This document shows positions 1 through 7,209 of a DNA stretch of 7,590 nt, one piece after another (position 1 is the first letter of the stretch; the number at the start of each line of letters is the position of its first letter). The notes under the pieces were generated by a model. The model did not search any database and was not told where the DNA came from. It saw only the letters and a program-made list of their open reading frames with translations. This stretch comes from Thiobacillaceae bacterium (GTDB lineage: Bacteria > Pseudomonadota > Gammaproteobacteria > Burkholderiales > Thiobacillaceae). The stretch spans positions 1,681-9,270 of the forward strand of contig JAHENE010000064.1 in NCBI GenBank assembly GCA_024643305.1. The letters are read 5' to 3'. The position numbers and the translations under genes were made by a program.

Positions 1-777
1 GTGTCGCCTACTGACCCGGAGGAATGGAAAAAAGCGCTTAAACCAAATACAAAGTTGTTCTTTGTCGAGTCGCCCTCCAACCCGCTGACGGAGGTGAGCG
101 ATATTGCTGCGCTGGCTGCCATCGCAAAGCAGGCAGGAGCATGGCTTGCCGTGGACAACTGTTTCTGCTCGCCTGTCTTGCAGCGCCCGCTGGAATTGGG
201 CGCGGACATCATTATCCATTCTGCCACCAAGTACCTGGATGGCCAGGGTAGGGTTCTGGGTGGCGCAGTGCTTGGCAGCAAGCCGCTAATGGAAGGCGTG
301 TATACCTTCTTGCGAACTGCCGGCCCCACCTTGTCAGCCTTCAATGCCTGGGTGATTCTAAAGGGCCTGGAAACCCTCTCATTGCGCATGGAAGCACATT
401 CACGCAATGCGCTGGAACTTGCATGTTGGCTGGAGAGTCATCCCAATGTGGAGCGCGTATGGTATCCGGGTCTGCCATCACATCCCCAGCACCAACTGGC
501 GATGAGACAGCAAAAGACCGGCGGCGGCATCGTGGCGTTTGAGGTCAGGGGTGGACAGGCGGCTGCCTGGCGCGTGGTTGATGGTTGCAAGCTGTTATCC
601 ATTACCGCCAACTTGGGCGACACGAAAACCACCATCACCCACCCTGCCAGCACGACACACAGCCGCATGACAGCGGAACAGCGTGCCTTTGCCGGCATTA
701 ACGATGGGCTGGTGCGGGTAGCCGTCGGCCTGGAATCAGTGCGCGACATTAAGAATGATTTGGCGAGAGGGCTTTGA
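1..777 (+). CDS. metZ: O-succinylhomoserine sulfhydrylase, C-terminal part (5' end outside window)
   Basis: PLP-dependent enzyme of the Cys/Met metabolism (gamma-family) fold that makes homocysteine directly from O-succinylhomoserine and sulfide, a cytoplasmic step of methionine synthesis. The 258 visible residues contain the cofactor region: VDN with Asp52, and HSATKYLDG, whose Lys77 is the expected Schiff-base lysine. The C-terminal block NLGDTKTTITHPASTTH (about residues 207-223) is typical of MetZ rather than of cystathionine beta-lyase. Family members run to about 390-400 residues, so roughly 130-140 N-terminal residues lie before the window. The GTG at base 1 is therefore read as an internal valine codon, not a start. 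The frame is open to the TGA at 775-777. The next gene begins 3 bases later, which suggests co-transcription. A related sulfhydrylase (MetY-like) is the main alternative. Confidence 0.93.
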   Translation: MSPTDPEEWKKALKPNTKLFFVESPSNPLTEVSDIAALAAIAKQAGAWLAVDNCFCSPVLQRPLELGADIIIHSATKYLDGQGRVLGGAVLGSKPLMEGVYTFLRTAGPTLSAFNAWVILKGLETLSLRMEAHSRNALELACWLESHPNVERVWYPGLPSHPQHQLAMRQQKTGGGIVAFEVRGGQAAAWRVVDGCKLLSITANLGDTKTTITHPASTTHSRMTAEQRAFAGINDGLVRVAVGLESVRDIKNDLARGL

Positions 778-780
778 AGC

Positions 781-1491
781 TTGAAGACTGTTGCAGGTTT
801 TTTGTTGTGTGCATCCGTTATGGTGCATGCTGCGGACATGATAGATATTCGCTATCAGGAAACTGAAGCGGATGGGTCGTCATATCAGACTCGTATTTTG
901 GTTACTGATGCTTACTTGCGAATGGACGAGGGGCGGGACGACGGCGACTTTACATTGCTGGACAGAAAAACCCGCAAGATTATGAATGTTTTGCATGATC
1001 GAAAAATGATCATTGCCATGCATGACCGCCCACTACCCCAAACCCCGCAGCACACATATCGAGTGGAGAAGAAAGTTGTGCCTGTTCGCGAAGGAACCGT
1101 GCGTTTGCAAATTCTTGCGGATGGAAAACTCTGTTCTGAAACAGTTGCCGCAGCAAAACTTTTTCCTGATGCGGCTCGGGCTCAGGCTGAATACAACAAG
1201 GCGCTTGCCTATACCCAGTGGGTGACTTATCGCTCGACGCCGGCTGAACTGCGCCAGGATTGCGATTTGGTGCACCATGTGTGGGAGGCGGATTATGCCC
1301 TGTCACAGGGGCTGCCAATTGAGGAGCGGGATTATTCTGGCCGCGTCAGGCACTACATTGCCGGTAGCAAGCGCACTCAGCAAGCAGAGCTTTTTGTGCT
1401 ACCGAAATCTTACGAAGTTTTTCAGCTTCCCTACCCAGAGGGTGATGAGGCGGAAAGCAGTTCGCAGCCTTCTTCGCTGCAGGCTAGATAA
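781..1491 (+). CDS. Exported protein of unknown function, TTG start
   Basis: I do not recognise this 236-residue protein. It starts MKTVAGFLLCASVMVHAAD, a short Sec signal peptide with probable cleavage after Ala17 or Ala18, so it is likely periplasmic. The mature part looks like a mixed beta-rich domain. Segments such as IRYQETEADG, TLLDRKTRKIMNVLHDRKMI and [15 protein letters not shown] resemble the general style of DUF4412-like periplasmic proteins, but this is only an impression. Cys118 and Cys161 could form a disulfide. The TTG at 781 is chosen because it gives the complete signal peptide, no ATG offers one, and GAGAGG (765-770) lies 10 bases upstream. The gene follows metZ by 3 bases. 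The tail after residue 222 is rich in Ser, Gln and Glu, looks disordered, and is encoded opposite the end of lpxH. Confidence 0.78.
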   Translation: MKTVAGFLLCASVMVHAADMIDIRYQETEADGSSYQTRILVTDAYLRMDEGRDDGDFTLLDRKTRKIMNVLHDRKMIIAMHDRPLPQTPQHTYRVEKKVVPVREGTVRLQILADGKLCSETVAAAKLFPDAARAQAEYNKALAYTQWVTYRSTPAELRQDCDLVHHVWEADYALSQGLPIEERDYSGRVRHYIAGSKRTQQAELFVLPKSYEVFQLPYPEGDEAESSSQPSSLQAR

Positions 1492-2189
1492 CCACCCTCG
1501 CCATACCAGTCGGGCAAAACCAAGCGTTCGCAGTTTCTCCCGTCTACGACGAGCGTGTGCCTTGCGGGGCGGTGTGTATGTCCGTGGATCATGCGAGAAA
1601 CGCCGTATTGCCTGAGTGCCCCCGCGACTGCTTCCTGATTCACATCCATGATGTCGTAAGATTTGCGAGCCTTGGCTTGCTCGCTCCCGGAACGTGCGGC
1701 CCCGGCCATCGCATGGCGCAGCCCATGCGGCAATGCAAGCAGGATGTGTTTGACCGTGGAAAGTCTGACCAGCTTTCGAAAGCGCTGATAGCTTCTGTCA
1801 TCAGTGCACATCGTATCGCCGTGTGTGAGCAGGGTGGGCGTCCCATACAGGTCAATAACCGTGGGGTCGGTCAGCAGCGACATTCCACAGAGGGTTGCAT
1901 ATCGCTCGGCCAGCAGGAAATCACGATTGCCGTGCATGAAGTAAACCGGCGTGCCCGACTCTGACAGAGTTTTGATCTTTTTCGCGGTTTGGCGAGCCAA
2001 GGGCGAATCGATGTCATCGTCTCCAACCCAGTACTCAAACAGATCGCCGAGAATGTATAACGCGTCAGCACCCACGGTGCGGGTATCTAGAAAATGAAAA
2101 AAACGCCCGCTGGCTTGCGGGCGCTCTTCTGCCAAATGCAGATCGGCTAAGAAAAAAGTGCGTTTGGCGCCTGGGACAGAATCAGACAA
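1431..2189 (-). CDS. lpxH: UDP-2,3-diacylglucosamine diphosphatase LpxH
   Basis: Calcineurin-like metallophosphoesterase that hydrolyses UDP-2,3-diacylglucosamine to lipid X and UMP at the inner face of the cytoplasmic membrane, the fourth step of lipid A synthesis. With the TTG start at 2189 it has 252 residues, close to the usual 240-250. Metal ligands match the family in order: Asp16 and His18 (LADLHL), Asp49 ([13 protein letters not shown]), Asn88 (HGNRDF), His123 (LTHGD), His202 and His204 (HGHTHRP). The frame is open to an ATG at 2276, but those 29 extra residues lie inside ppiB and resemble no LpxH N-terminus. The TTG has AAGG about 7 bases upstream and overlaps the ppiB stop by 8 bases, suggesting translational coupling. 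It is the last gene of the leftward operon. Its 3' end overlaps the convergent exported-protein gene, with no terminator evident there. Confidence 0.93.
   Translation of the reverse strand: MSDSVPGAKRTFFLADLHLAEERPQASGRFFHFLDTRTVGADALYILGDLFEYWVGDDDIDSPLARQTAKKIKTLSESGTPVYFMHGNRDFLLAERYATLCGMSLLTDPTVIDLYGTPTLLTHGDTMCTDDRSYQRFRKLVRLSTVKHILLALPHGLRHAMAGAARSGSEQAKARKSYDIMDVNQEAVAGALRQYGVSRMIHGHTHRPARHTLVVDGRNCERLVLPDWYGEGGYLACSEEGCELLSASSPSG
2097..2123 (-). terminator. Intrinsic-terminator-like hairpin inside the lpxH coding region
   Basis: On the minus strand CGCCCGC (2123-2117), a 6-base loop (2116-2111) and GCGGGCG (2110-2104) form a perfect 7-bp GC stem, followed at once by seven T (2103-2097). 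G-T and A-T pairs with the T run could lengthen the stem. The element lies 66 bases inside lpxH, over codons 22-31, which read [10 protein letters not shown]. Shape and orientation suit Rho-independent termination of operon mRNA. Whether it works is unknown, because translating ribosomes would normally suppress it and the codons are also needed for protein. Confidence 0.4.
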
Positions 2190-2673
2190 TTTCTGCCTTG
2201 GTGAGGATGATATCTTCCACTGGCACGTCCTGATGGCCGGAGCGGCTGCTGGTGCGCATTTTCCTGATGACGTCAACTACATCCTTGCCCTCGGTTATCT
2301 TGCCAAATACGGCATATCCATAGCCTTGTGGTGTAGGGGCGGTATAGTTGAGGAAGGTGTTGTTGGCCACGTTGATGAAGAATTGCGCAGTGGCTGAATC
2401 CGGGTCGGAAGTGCGTGCCATGGCGATGGTATAGGCATCGTTTTTCAGGCCATTGGCAGCTTCATTCTTGATTGGCGTGCGAGCCGGTTTTTGCGACATG
2501 CCCGGCTCGAAACCGCCGCCCTGGATCATGAAACCGTCAATTACGCGATGAAAGATGGTGCCGTCGTAAAAACCTTCGCGAACATACTGAAGAAAATTTT
2601 CTACGGTTGCCGGTGCCTTTTCGGCATCCAGTTCTAGCGTAATGACGCCTTTTGAAGTGTGCAGTTTTACCAT
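2182..2673 (-). CDS. ppiB: Peptidyl-prolyl cis-trans isomerase B (cyclophilin)
   Basis: Cyclophilin-type prolyl isomerase that speeds cis-trans isomerisation of X-Pro bonds during folding. It has 163 residues, the standard size for the bacterial cytoplasmic PpiB, and no signal peptide. Active-site elements are visible: [14 protein letters not shown] with Arg43, Phe48 and Gln51; [18 protein letters not shown] with Gln97 and Phe99; and [12 protein letters not shown] near residue 120. The last segment lacks the Trp used for cyclosporin binding in eukaryotic cyclophilins, as in E. coli PpiB. The ATG at 2673 has a clear ribosome binding site. The gene sits 11 bases after the YkuD gene and overlaps lpxH by 8 bases, so it is an operon member. 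A link to envelope protein folding is not implied by its cytoplasmic location. Confidence 0.96.
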   Translation of the reverse strand: MVKLHTSKGVITLELDAEKAPATVENFLQYVREGFYDGTIFHRVIDGFMIQGGGFEPGMSQKPARTPIKNEAANGLKNDAYTIAMARTSDPDSATAQFFINVANNTFLNYTAPTPQGYGYAVFGKITEGKDVVDVIRKMRTSSRSGHQDVPVEDIILTKAEIV

Positions 2674-2680
2674 GCAGTTT

Positions 2681-2686
2681 CTCCCT
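2681..2686 (-). promoter_or_regulatory. Ribosome binding site of ppiB overlapping the upstream stop codon
   Basis: The minus strand reads TAGGGAG, in which the TAG stop of the YkuD gene (2687-2685) shares bases with the Shine-Dalgarno AGGGAG. Spacing to the ppiB ATG is 7 bases. Ribosomes ending on the upstream gene would occupy this site, consistent with re-initiation or coupling. It is the clearest ribosome binding site in this operon. Confidence 0.75.
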
Positions 2687-3848
2687 ATAGGATGGTTTCT
2701 TGGATAATGCGCCAGCGGCCGTTCTCCCGCTGCCAGTATTGTCGTTTGCTTGAAAGATTATTCAAGTTGCTGCTTTTGTAATCCTGATCGAAAGTGACAA
2801 TAGCCATGTCCTTGTCTCCAGGCTGACGGTAGATGCTCATGCGCAACAGATCGACCTTGATCCAGCTTTTCCCGGTATTGACCCTGCGTTTTGATTCGGC
2901 AAAGGCTCGAAAGCGCTGGTTGCCGGCCTGAAATCTGGAAGAATAGTGGTCAAGCAGACGATCAGTGTTGAGGCTCTCCCAATCCTTACGCCAATCATCA
3001 ATGGCTTCTTCCAACTCGACTTTGGTAGTCGAAAGCGCTGAAGGCTCAACCCAGGTGAGGTTGGGCGCAATGATAACGGGAGTCTTTCCGATGCCCACAA
3101 AACGGCCAATGTCCTTCAAGTCATCATTGGACAGCACCACGCAACCGTCGCTCGCCTTGGGCGGGCGTGCGTAAGTGTCACGGGGAACGCCGTGAAGCCA
3201 GATGCCATGGCCATTACGGCCATTGCGCACGTCCCACTCATTGGGGTAGCTGAGTGGGTAGGCACCGATTCCATAAAGTTCCTCGAGTTCGCTGTCAGGC
3301 TTGAAGCTGGTAATGGTATACAAACCAACTGGGGTCCGTTTGTCACCTTCCTTGTTTTTCCCCGTCCCAAGTTTGCCGACCGTGACGTAATAATCGGCCA
3401 CTCGGCGAATTCCGTTTGGCGAATTCTCAAAAATGTACAAGCGTGCCCGACTGGCATCAACTGCGATGACATAACGAGTCTCGGATGAGATTTGCAATAA
3501 CTCTGCTGGGAGAAGCTCCGGATTTACCGGGTCGTTAATTGCCAGAATACGAGCCTTTGCCTCCTCGCGCAGATCGGCCTGTTGCTCGCTTGCGCCCTGA
3601 GCGTTGCCCAGCGTGGAAAGGGGTTGTGCACGCGCAAGCAGGAGGTCGCCTTTGACCAATTGGGCCAGGCGAAAATTGGGATAGCGATCAAGCAGGTTGT
3701 TGATTGACGTTAATGCTTTTTCAGGCTGGCTCTGAAGTATTTCCTGCATGCTGCTGGCAAACAGGCGATCGGCTTCGCTGACTTCTGCATGGGCTGGCAT
3801 TCCGAGCAGGGGGGCAATTAGCGAGAGAAGAACGCGCAAACGAAGCAT
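2685..3848 (-). CDS. Exported YkuD-fold peptidoglycan enzyme with NTF2-like C-terminal domain (L,D-transpeptidase or L,D-carboxypeptidase)
   Basis: Predicted periplasmic murein-modifying enzyme of 387 residues. Residues 1-21 are a signal peptide ending PAHA. Residues 24-110 form a helical, TPR-like region ([20 protein letters not shown]). Residues about 124-262 are the YkuD catalytic domain, with [12 protein letters not shown], the histidine of WLHG (His219) and the catalytic motif SDGCVVL (Cys236). Residues about 278-387 look NTF2-like ([22 protein letters not shown] to WRIIQE). YkuD plus NTF2-like is the architecture known for Helicobacter Csd6 and Campylobacter Pgp2, which trim stem peptides as L,D-carboxypeptidases and affect cell shape. 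The activity could therefore be trimming rather than cross-linking; sequence alone does not decide. No good Shine-Dalgarno precedes the ATG, but the upstream gene ends only 7 bases before, so coupling is likely. Confidence 0.88.
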   Translation of the reverse strand: MLRLRVLLSLIAPLLGMPAHAEVSEADRLFASSMQEILQSQPEKALTSINNLLDRYPNFRLAQLVKGDLLLARAQPLSTLGNAQGASEQQADLREEAKARILAINDPVNPELLPAELLQISSETRYVIAVDASRARLYIFENSPNGIRRVADYYVTVGKLGTGKNKEGDKRTPVGLYTITSFKPDSELEELYGIGAYPLSYPNEWDVRNGRNGHGIWLHGVPRDTYARPPKASDGCVVLSNDDLKDIGRFVGIGKTPVIIAPNLTWVEPSALSTTKVELEEAIDDWRKDWESLNTDRLLDHYSSRFQAGNQRFRAFAESKRRVNTGKSWIKVDLLRMSIYRQPGDKDMAIVTFDQDYKSSNLNNLSSKRQYWQRENGRWRIIQETIL

Positions 3849-3855
3849 TATAAAA

Positions 3856-4848
3856 TTAACGGCCGGACTCGCTCACGATGAGCCATTTACTGTTTGCCAA
3901 TTCAAGTTCCAGAGTCTTGCTGGAACTGCTTTTAAGCCGGGCCGACTGGTAAACCTGGGTGAATCGCACGGTAGCGCGATCGGATGATTTGCGAACAACC
4001 TTTATGTCACGCGCGACGACTGAAATCTGTCCGGGTACGTCAATACGCGCACGCCGCTGTGCTGCCCACGCCGAATGAGTTATGCGTGAAGGGGAGAACT
4101 CAGGGGAGTAATGGGCCAAATAGGCATCCACATCCTTGTCCGACCAGGCTTTGGCCCAGGATTGAATAGTTTCGACAATGCTGGGCGGGCTTGGTGCCGG
4201 GGCTGGGACGGGGCGGCTTGTTCCTGACGTTGGGGCAGAGGTTGAGGCAGTTGGAGCGGGGTTGGCAGTTGTAACTGCGGGCGTTTCTGGTTTGCTGTCC
4301 TGCTTGGCAGAAGAAGTTGCACTCGGGCGCTTGGGTTGGCCGGACATCATCTCCTTGATCAGGGCCAGCTTGGTTTGAGCGGTCTTGTTGCTGTTGTCGA
4401 TTTGCAGCGCTTTGTCATAAGCCTGCGTTGCCATCTTGGCATAGAGATCGCCCAGGTTCTCATGCGCTGTGGCATAGCTTGGATGGGTACGGATAGCCAT
4501 TTCCAGGGCATTCTTTGCGGCGTCATACTTGCCTTGGGCGGCATAAAGCACAGCCAGGTTGTTGTAGGGTTCGGGCAGTTCCGGGTAATCCTCGGTAATG
4601 CCTGTAAACACCTCGATGGCTTCGGCTGATTTACCCAAATCCGCCAGGACCAGCCCTTTGAGGAAACGTACCTGTGCGTCCTTGGGGTTTTTGGCGAGAA
4701 ACTGATTGGAGCGGGCCAGGGCGGTAGTTAAATCACCCTTGCGAAACAGCTGGTTTATGTCCTGGATGTCGTCTGCTTTAGCCCCAACCGGAAGCAGCAG
4801 GGTTAGTCCAATGGCAAGCAGGCCGACGAATCTTTGCAAACTGGGCAT
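3856..4848 (-). CDS. Exported TPR protein with Pro/Ala/Ser/Thr-rich linker and NTF2-like C-terminal domain
   Basis: A 330-residue predicted periplasmic protein, probably a scaffold; its partner is not known. Residues 1-25 are a signal peptide (LLLPVGAKA, then DD). Residues about 29-165 carry TPR units, including LAKNPKDAQVRFLKGLVLADLG and EPYNNLAVLYAAQGKYDAAK. The third unit is shortened at DLYAKMATQAYDKALQID, where about four or five residues of a canonical unit are missing. Residues about 169-222 are a low-complexity linker rich in Pro, Ala, Ser and Thr. Residues about 223-330 match the C-terminal domain of the next gene (AKAWSDKDVDAYLAHYSPEF, final KWLIVSE), which is why I call it NTF2-like. 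It is the first gene of the leftward operon. No strong Shine-Dalgarno is visible. The shared domain and adjacency suggest it works with the YkuD enzyme. Confidence 0.85.
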   Translation of the reverse strand: MPSLQRFVGLLAIGLTLLLPVGAKADDIQDINQLFRKGDLTTALARSNQFLAKNPKDAQVRFLKGLVLADLGKSAEAIEVFTGITEDYPELPEPYNNLAVLYAAQGKYDAAKNALEMAIRTHPSYATAHENLGDLYAKMATQAYDKALQIDNSNKTAQTKLALIKEMMSGQPKRPSATSSAKQDSKPETPAVTTANPAPTASTSAPTSGTSRPVPAPAPSPPSIVETIQSWAKAWSDKDVDAYLAHYSPEFSPSRITHSAWAAQRRARIDVPGQISVVARDIKVVRKSSDRATVRFTQVYQSARLKSSSSKTLELELANSKWLIVSESGR

Positions 4849-4952
4849 TGTGTTAAACTCAAATCAAATGGTCAGCAACCCCGAATTCTAACAACTCCCC
4901 CGTATCTGTGGGTGGTTTGCTTTATTAGTTTAGCCAGCCCGTCTTTTCTTCC
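4849..4952. promoter_or_regulatory. Divergent intergenic region between the envelope operon and cysS
   Basis: These 104 bases must hold the promoters of cysS and probably of the four-gene leftward operon. Rightward, an extended -10 candidate TGC-TTTATT lies at 4918-4926, giving a leader of about 20 bases, but no -35 is convincing. Leftward, TAGAAT on the minus strand (around 4886-4891) is a possible -10, again without a good -35. Neither cysS nor the TPR gene has a strong Shine-Dalgarno here. No palindromic operator stands out. Confidence 0.35.
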
Positions 4953-6326
4953 ATGCTCAAGCTGTATAACTCCTTAAGCCGCAGGTTGGAACATTTTGTA
5001 CCAATCCAGCCAGGTCAGGTCCGCATGTATGTGTGCGGCATGACGGTTTACGACTATTGTCACCTGGGTCACGCGCGTGTTTTTGTGGTTTTCGATATGG
5101 TGGTCAGGTGGCTCAGGTCTTTGGGCTACCGGGTCGAGTATGTGCGCAATATTACGGACATAGACGACAAAATCATTAAGCGTGCCCATGAAAATGGCGA
5201 GTCGACTGCAGAATTGACTGGGCGATTTATCAAGGCCATGCATGAGGACGAGGCCAAGCTCGGGGTCTTGCCTCCGGACGCCGAGCCGCGCGCGACCGAA
5301 TACGTGGCCGAGATGCTGGCCATGATCGGCGCCCTGGTGGACAAAGGCCTGGCCTACCGTGCGGAGAATGGGGACGTCTACTACTCGGTGCATGGTTTCC
5401 CTTCCTACGGTGCGCTATCGGGCAAGTCTCTGGACGATTTGCGCGCAGGCGAGCGAGTCGAGGTGGACCCGCACAAACGCGATCCCATGGATTTCGTGCT
5501 GTGGAAAGCGGCCAAACCGGGTGAGCCCGCATGGGAAAGCCCTTGGGGACCCGGGCGGCCGGGTTGGCATATCGAATGTTCTGCCATGAGTGGAAAATTA
5601 CTGGGCGCGCATTTTGACATCCATGGCGGCGGCCAGGATTTGCAATTCCCCCACCATGAAAATGAAATCGCCCAGTCTGAAGGCACGCATGACTGCAAAT
5701 TCGTCAACTATTGGCTGCACAATGGTTTTGTTCGCGTAGACAACGAGAAGATGTCCAAGAGCTTGGGCAATTTCTTCAGCATCCGCGAGGTGCTGGAAAA
5801 ATTTGATCCGGAAGTTGTGCGTTTTTTCATCCTGCGTGCGCATTATCGTAGCCCGCTCAACTACTCGGATGCGCATCTTGAAGACGCCAAGGGGGCACTG
5901 ACCCGGCTTTATACGGCGCTGAAGAACGTGCCGCCCACTGAGTTTGAAATAGACTGGGCCGACCCGTGGGCGGCACGCTTCAAAGCCGCCATGGACGAGG
6001 ATTTTGGGACGCCGGAGGCGGTGGCCGTGCTGTTTGAGTTGGCTGGAGAGGCCAATCGTGCTCATGACCCACGTCTTTCAGCTTTGTTGAAGACTTTGGG
6101 TGGAGTGCTGGGGCTTTTGCAAACAAGCCCGGAGAGCTTCCTTAAGCGCCGAGTAGGTGAAAGCGATGGGCTTCAGGATGTGGAAATTGACGCGATGATT
6201 GAAGCGCGTGTTGTCGCAAAGACATCCCGTAATTTCGCCGAAGCCGATCGTATCCGAGATGAACTGAAAGCGGCAGGGATTATTCTGGAAGACAACCTTC
6301 AGGGAACGAGCTGGCGAAGGGAATGA
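4953..6326 (+). CDS. cysS: Cysteinyl-tRNA synthetase
   Basis: Class I aminoacyl-tRNA synthetase that activates cysteine with ATP and charges tRNA-Cys in the cytoplasm. It is complete at 457 residues (E. coli 461). The HIGH-type signature is HLGH (37-40) and KMSKS is at 266-270. All four zinc ligands are present at the E. coli positions: Cys28 ([10 protein letters not shown]), Cys209 (WHIECSAMS), His234 and Glu238 ([13 protein letters not shown]). The C-terminal helical and anticodon-binding region ([22 protein letters not shown]) is intact. The ATG at 4953 gives MLKLYNSL, matching the family N-terminus. There is no clear Shine-Dalgarno in the pyrimidine-rich leader CCGTCTTTTCTTCC. It reads divergently from the envelope operon and is followed by a strong terminator. 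Confidence 0.98.
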   Translation: MLKLYNSLSRRLEHFVPIQPGQVRMYVCGMTVYDYCHLGHARVFVVFDMVVRWLRSLGYRVEYVRNITDIDDKIIKRAHENGESTAELTGRFIKAMHEDEAKLGVLPPDAEPRATEYVAEMLAMIGALVDKGLAYRAENGDVYYSVHGFPSYGALSGKSLDDLRAGERVEVDPHKRDPMDFVLWKAAKPGEPAWESPWGPGRPGWHIECSAMSGKLLGAHFDIHGGGQDLQFPHHENEIAQSEGTHDCKFVNYWLHNGFVRVDNEKMSKSLGNFFSIREVLEKFDPEVVRFFILRAHYRSPLNYSDAHLEDAKGALTRLYTALKNVPPTEFEIDWADPWAARFKAAMDEDFGTPEAVAVLFELAGEANRAHDPRLSALLKTLGGVLGLLQTSPESFLKRRVGESDGLQDVEIDAMIEARVVAKTSRNFAEADRIRDELKAAGIILEDNLQGTSWRRE

Positions 6327-6342
6327 TTCCTCGCTATCAATA

Positions 6343-6370
6343 AAAACGGGACGCCAAGGCGTCCCGTTTT
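6343..6370. terminator. Bidirectional intrinsic terminator between cysS and the Met-rich repeat gene
   Basis: A nearly perfect palindrome: AAAACGGGACGCC (6343-6355) pairs with 6358-6370 across a very short AA loop, so in practice the innermost pair opens to a 4-base loop. The T run TTTTGTTTT follows on the plus strand, and the A run on the left gives TTTTTATTG on the minus strand. It lies 17 bases after the cysS stop and 18 bases after the stop of the convergent gene, so it can serve both. Confidence 0.92.
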
Positions 6371-6387
6371 GTTTTACTTCAGCCCAA

Positions 6388-7038
6388 TTACTTGGCAGCA
6401 GGAGCAACCGGGAACTGGAAGAAAGACATCGGGTTGAACGCAGCGGTAGCGGCACCGTAGGTCTTGGGATCAGCAAAGGTGCCGAACGTGCCATAGGTCT
6501 TGGGGTCGGCAGCAACAGCGGCGTATTTGCCAGCAGTGTTCACGTCAGCCATCTTGAGGAAGCCTTCGTAGTTTTTCATGTCCATGGAAGCGCCCATCCA
6601 CTTGGTGAACAGAGCGGGGTTCATGGCATTCATGGCGGGCTGGTAGTTGTTCATGTCCATGGAGGCGGTCATCCAGCGCATCATTTTGGCGGGGTCGGCC
6701 ATCTTCACCATGAAAGCAGTGTAGAAGTTGGGGTCCATGCCGGCAGCCATCCATTTGGAGGCAACAGCTGGATCAGCATAGGACATGCTGTTGGTGAAAA
6801 CAGCGGGGTCCATAGATGCGTTGGCGGCTTTTACATAGTTGGCAGGTTCCATGGATGCGTTGGCTGCGGAAACGTAGAAGCCGGGTTCGGTCATGGCGCC
6901 GATCATTTCTAGAGCGGCTTTGGGGTCCTTGAGAGAAGCACTCATGGCAACAGGGTTGGAAATGGTTTCAACAGTCGCATCGGCAAAGGCAACTTGGGTG
7001 GCGGCCAGGGCGGCAACCAGGGCAATTTTCTTCATCAT
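6388..7038 (-). CDS. Exported methionine-rich tandem-repeat protein, complete copy
   Basis: I recognise no described family for this 216-residue protein. MMKKIALVAALAATQVAFA is a Sec signal peptide with likely cleavage after Ala19, predicting a periplasmic or surface location. From residue 38 to 201 it is wholly built of 13 units of 12 or 13 residues beginning with Asp/Glu/Asn and usually Pro. Examples are EPANYVKAANASM, DPAVASKWMAAGM and NPALFTKWMGASM. A short tail (NPMSFFQFPVAPAAK) follows. About 24 of 216 residues are Met; there is no Cys or His. Asp-Pro at each unit start suits a helix N-cap, so a chain of short helices is my inference. GGAGA (7050-7046) lies 7 bases before the first ATG and 10 before the second, so either could start it. 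It has its own terminator and promoter region and is a paralogue of the next gene. Confidence 0.85.
   Translation of the reverse strand: MMKKIALVAALAATQVAFADATVETISNPVAMSASLKDPKAALEMIGAMTEPGFYVSAANASMEPANYVKAANASMDPAVFTNSMSYADPAVASKWMAAGMDPNFYTAFMVKMADPAKMMRWMTASMDMNNYQPAMNAMNPALFTKWMGASMDMKNYEGFLKMADVNTAGKYAAVAADPKTYGTFGTFADPKTYGAATAAFNPMSFFQFPVAPAAK
6436..6927 (-). repeat. Thirteen tandem 36- or 39-bp coding units (12/13-residue repeat)
   Basis: Units begin at protein residues 38, 51, 64, 77, 89, 102, 115, 128, 140, 153, 165, 178 and 190. Lengths run 13, 13, 13, 12, 13, 13, 13, 12, 13, 12, 13, 12, 12. The consensus is roughly [DEN]-P-x-x-[YF]-x-x-[WF]-M-x-[AS]-x-M. The repeats are diverged at DNA level; the closest pair is units 2 and 3, both ending AANASM. 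A degenerate unit NPVAMSASLK (28-37) may precede the array. Purifying selection on the protein pattern rather than recent DNA amplification is inferred. Confidence 0.85.
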
Positions 7039-7045
7039 TTAAAAA

Positions 7046-7161
7046 TCTCCATTTGGTTAGTAGGCTAAGGTAATTCCGTTCGGCTGAATTAAACCGATCA
7101 GCACAGGATCATTATATTCTAATACAGATGGTACTTATATACTGAACCCCGCCATAAGCAA
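7046..7161 (-). promoter_or_regulatory. Promoter and leader of the complete Met-rich repeat gene
   Basis: Reading leftward, a perfect -10 TATAAT lies at 7116-7111, without a good -35, which would start transcription near 7104 and give a leader of about 65 bases. A second candidate upstream is TTGCTT (7161-7156), 16 bases, TATAAG (7139-7134), whose -35 touches the neighbouring terminator. The leader ends in the ribosome binding site GGAGA (7050-7046). An imperfect inverted repeat CGGCT/AACCG flanks GAATTA (7081-7096) in the leader. Start sites are not proven. Confidence 0.5.
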
Positions 7162-7187
7162 AAAGGCCGGTTTAGGCCGGCCTTTTT
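7160..7187. terminator. Bidirectional intrinsic terminator between the two Met-rich repeat genes
   Basis: AAAAAGGCCGG (7160-7170) pairs perfectly with CCGGCCTTTTT (7177-7187) across the loop TTTAGG. The flanking A and T runs supply a U tract in either direction. It lies 22 bases beyond the stop of the upstream repeat gene, so it ends that transcript and separates the two paralogues into independent units. Confidence 0.9.
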
Positions 7188-7209
7188 GTGTCATTCATGC
7201 AACACTGGG

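Noticed and set aside
1..3. GTG at base 1 as a start codon for a short 258-residue MetZ
   Set aside because: The protein would lack about a third of the conserved fold. The codon fits an internal valine of the full-length enzyme cut by the window edge.
438..839. 133-codon open frame on the - strand across metZ and the next gene
   Set aside because: It is antisense to conserved metZ coding sequence and its product looks like arbitrary translation.
1557..1964. 135-codon open frame on the + strand
   Set aside because: It is antisense to conserved lpxH, with no ribosome binding site or recognisable protein features noted.
2190..2276. ATG at 2276 as the lpxH start
   Set aside because: It adds 29 residues unlike any LpxH N-terminus, lying wholly inside conserved ppiB. 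The TTG at 2189 has a ribosome binding site and gives the family length.
3408..3428. Repeated GGCGAATTC within the YkuD gene
   Set aside because: It is a short chance repeat in coding DNA with no palindromic or array context.
5598..6065. 155-codon open frame on the - strand within cysS
   Set aside because: It is a shadow of a highly conserved synthetase gene, and its translation shows no domain or signal.
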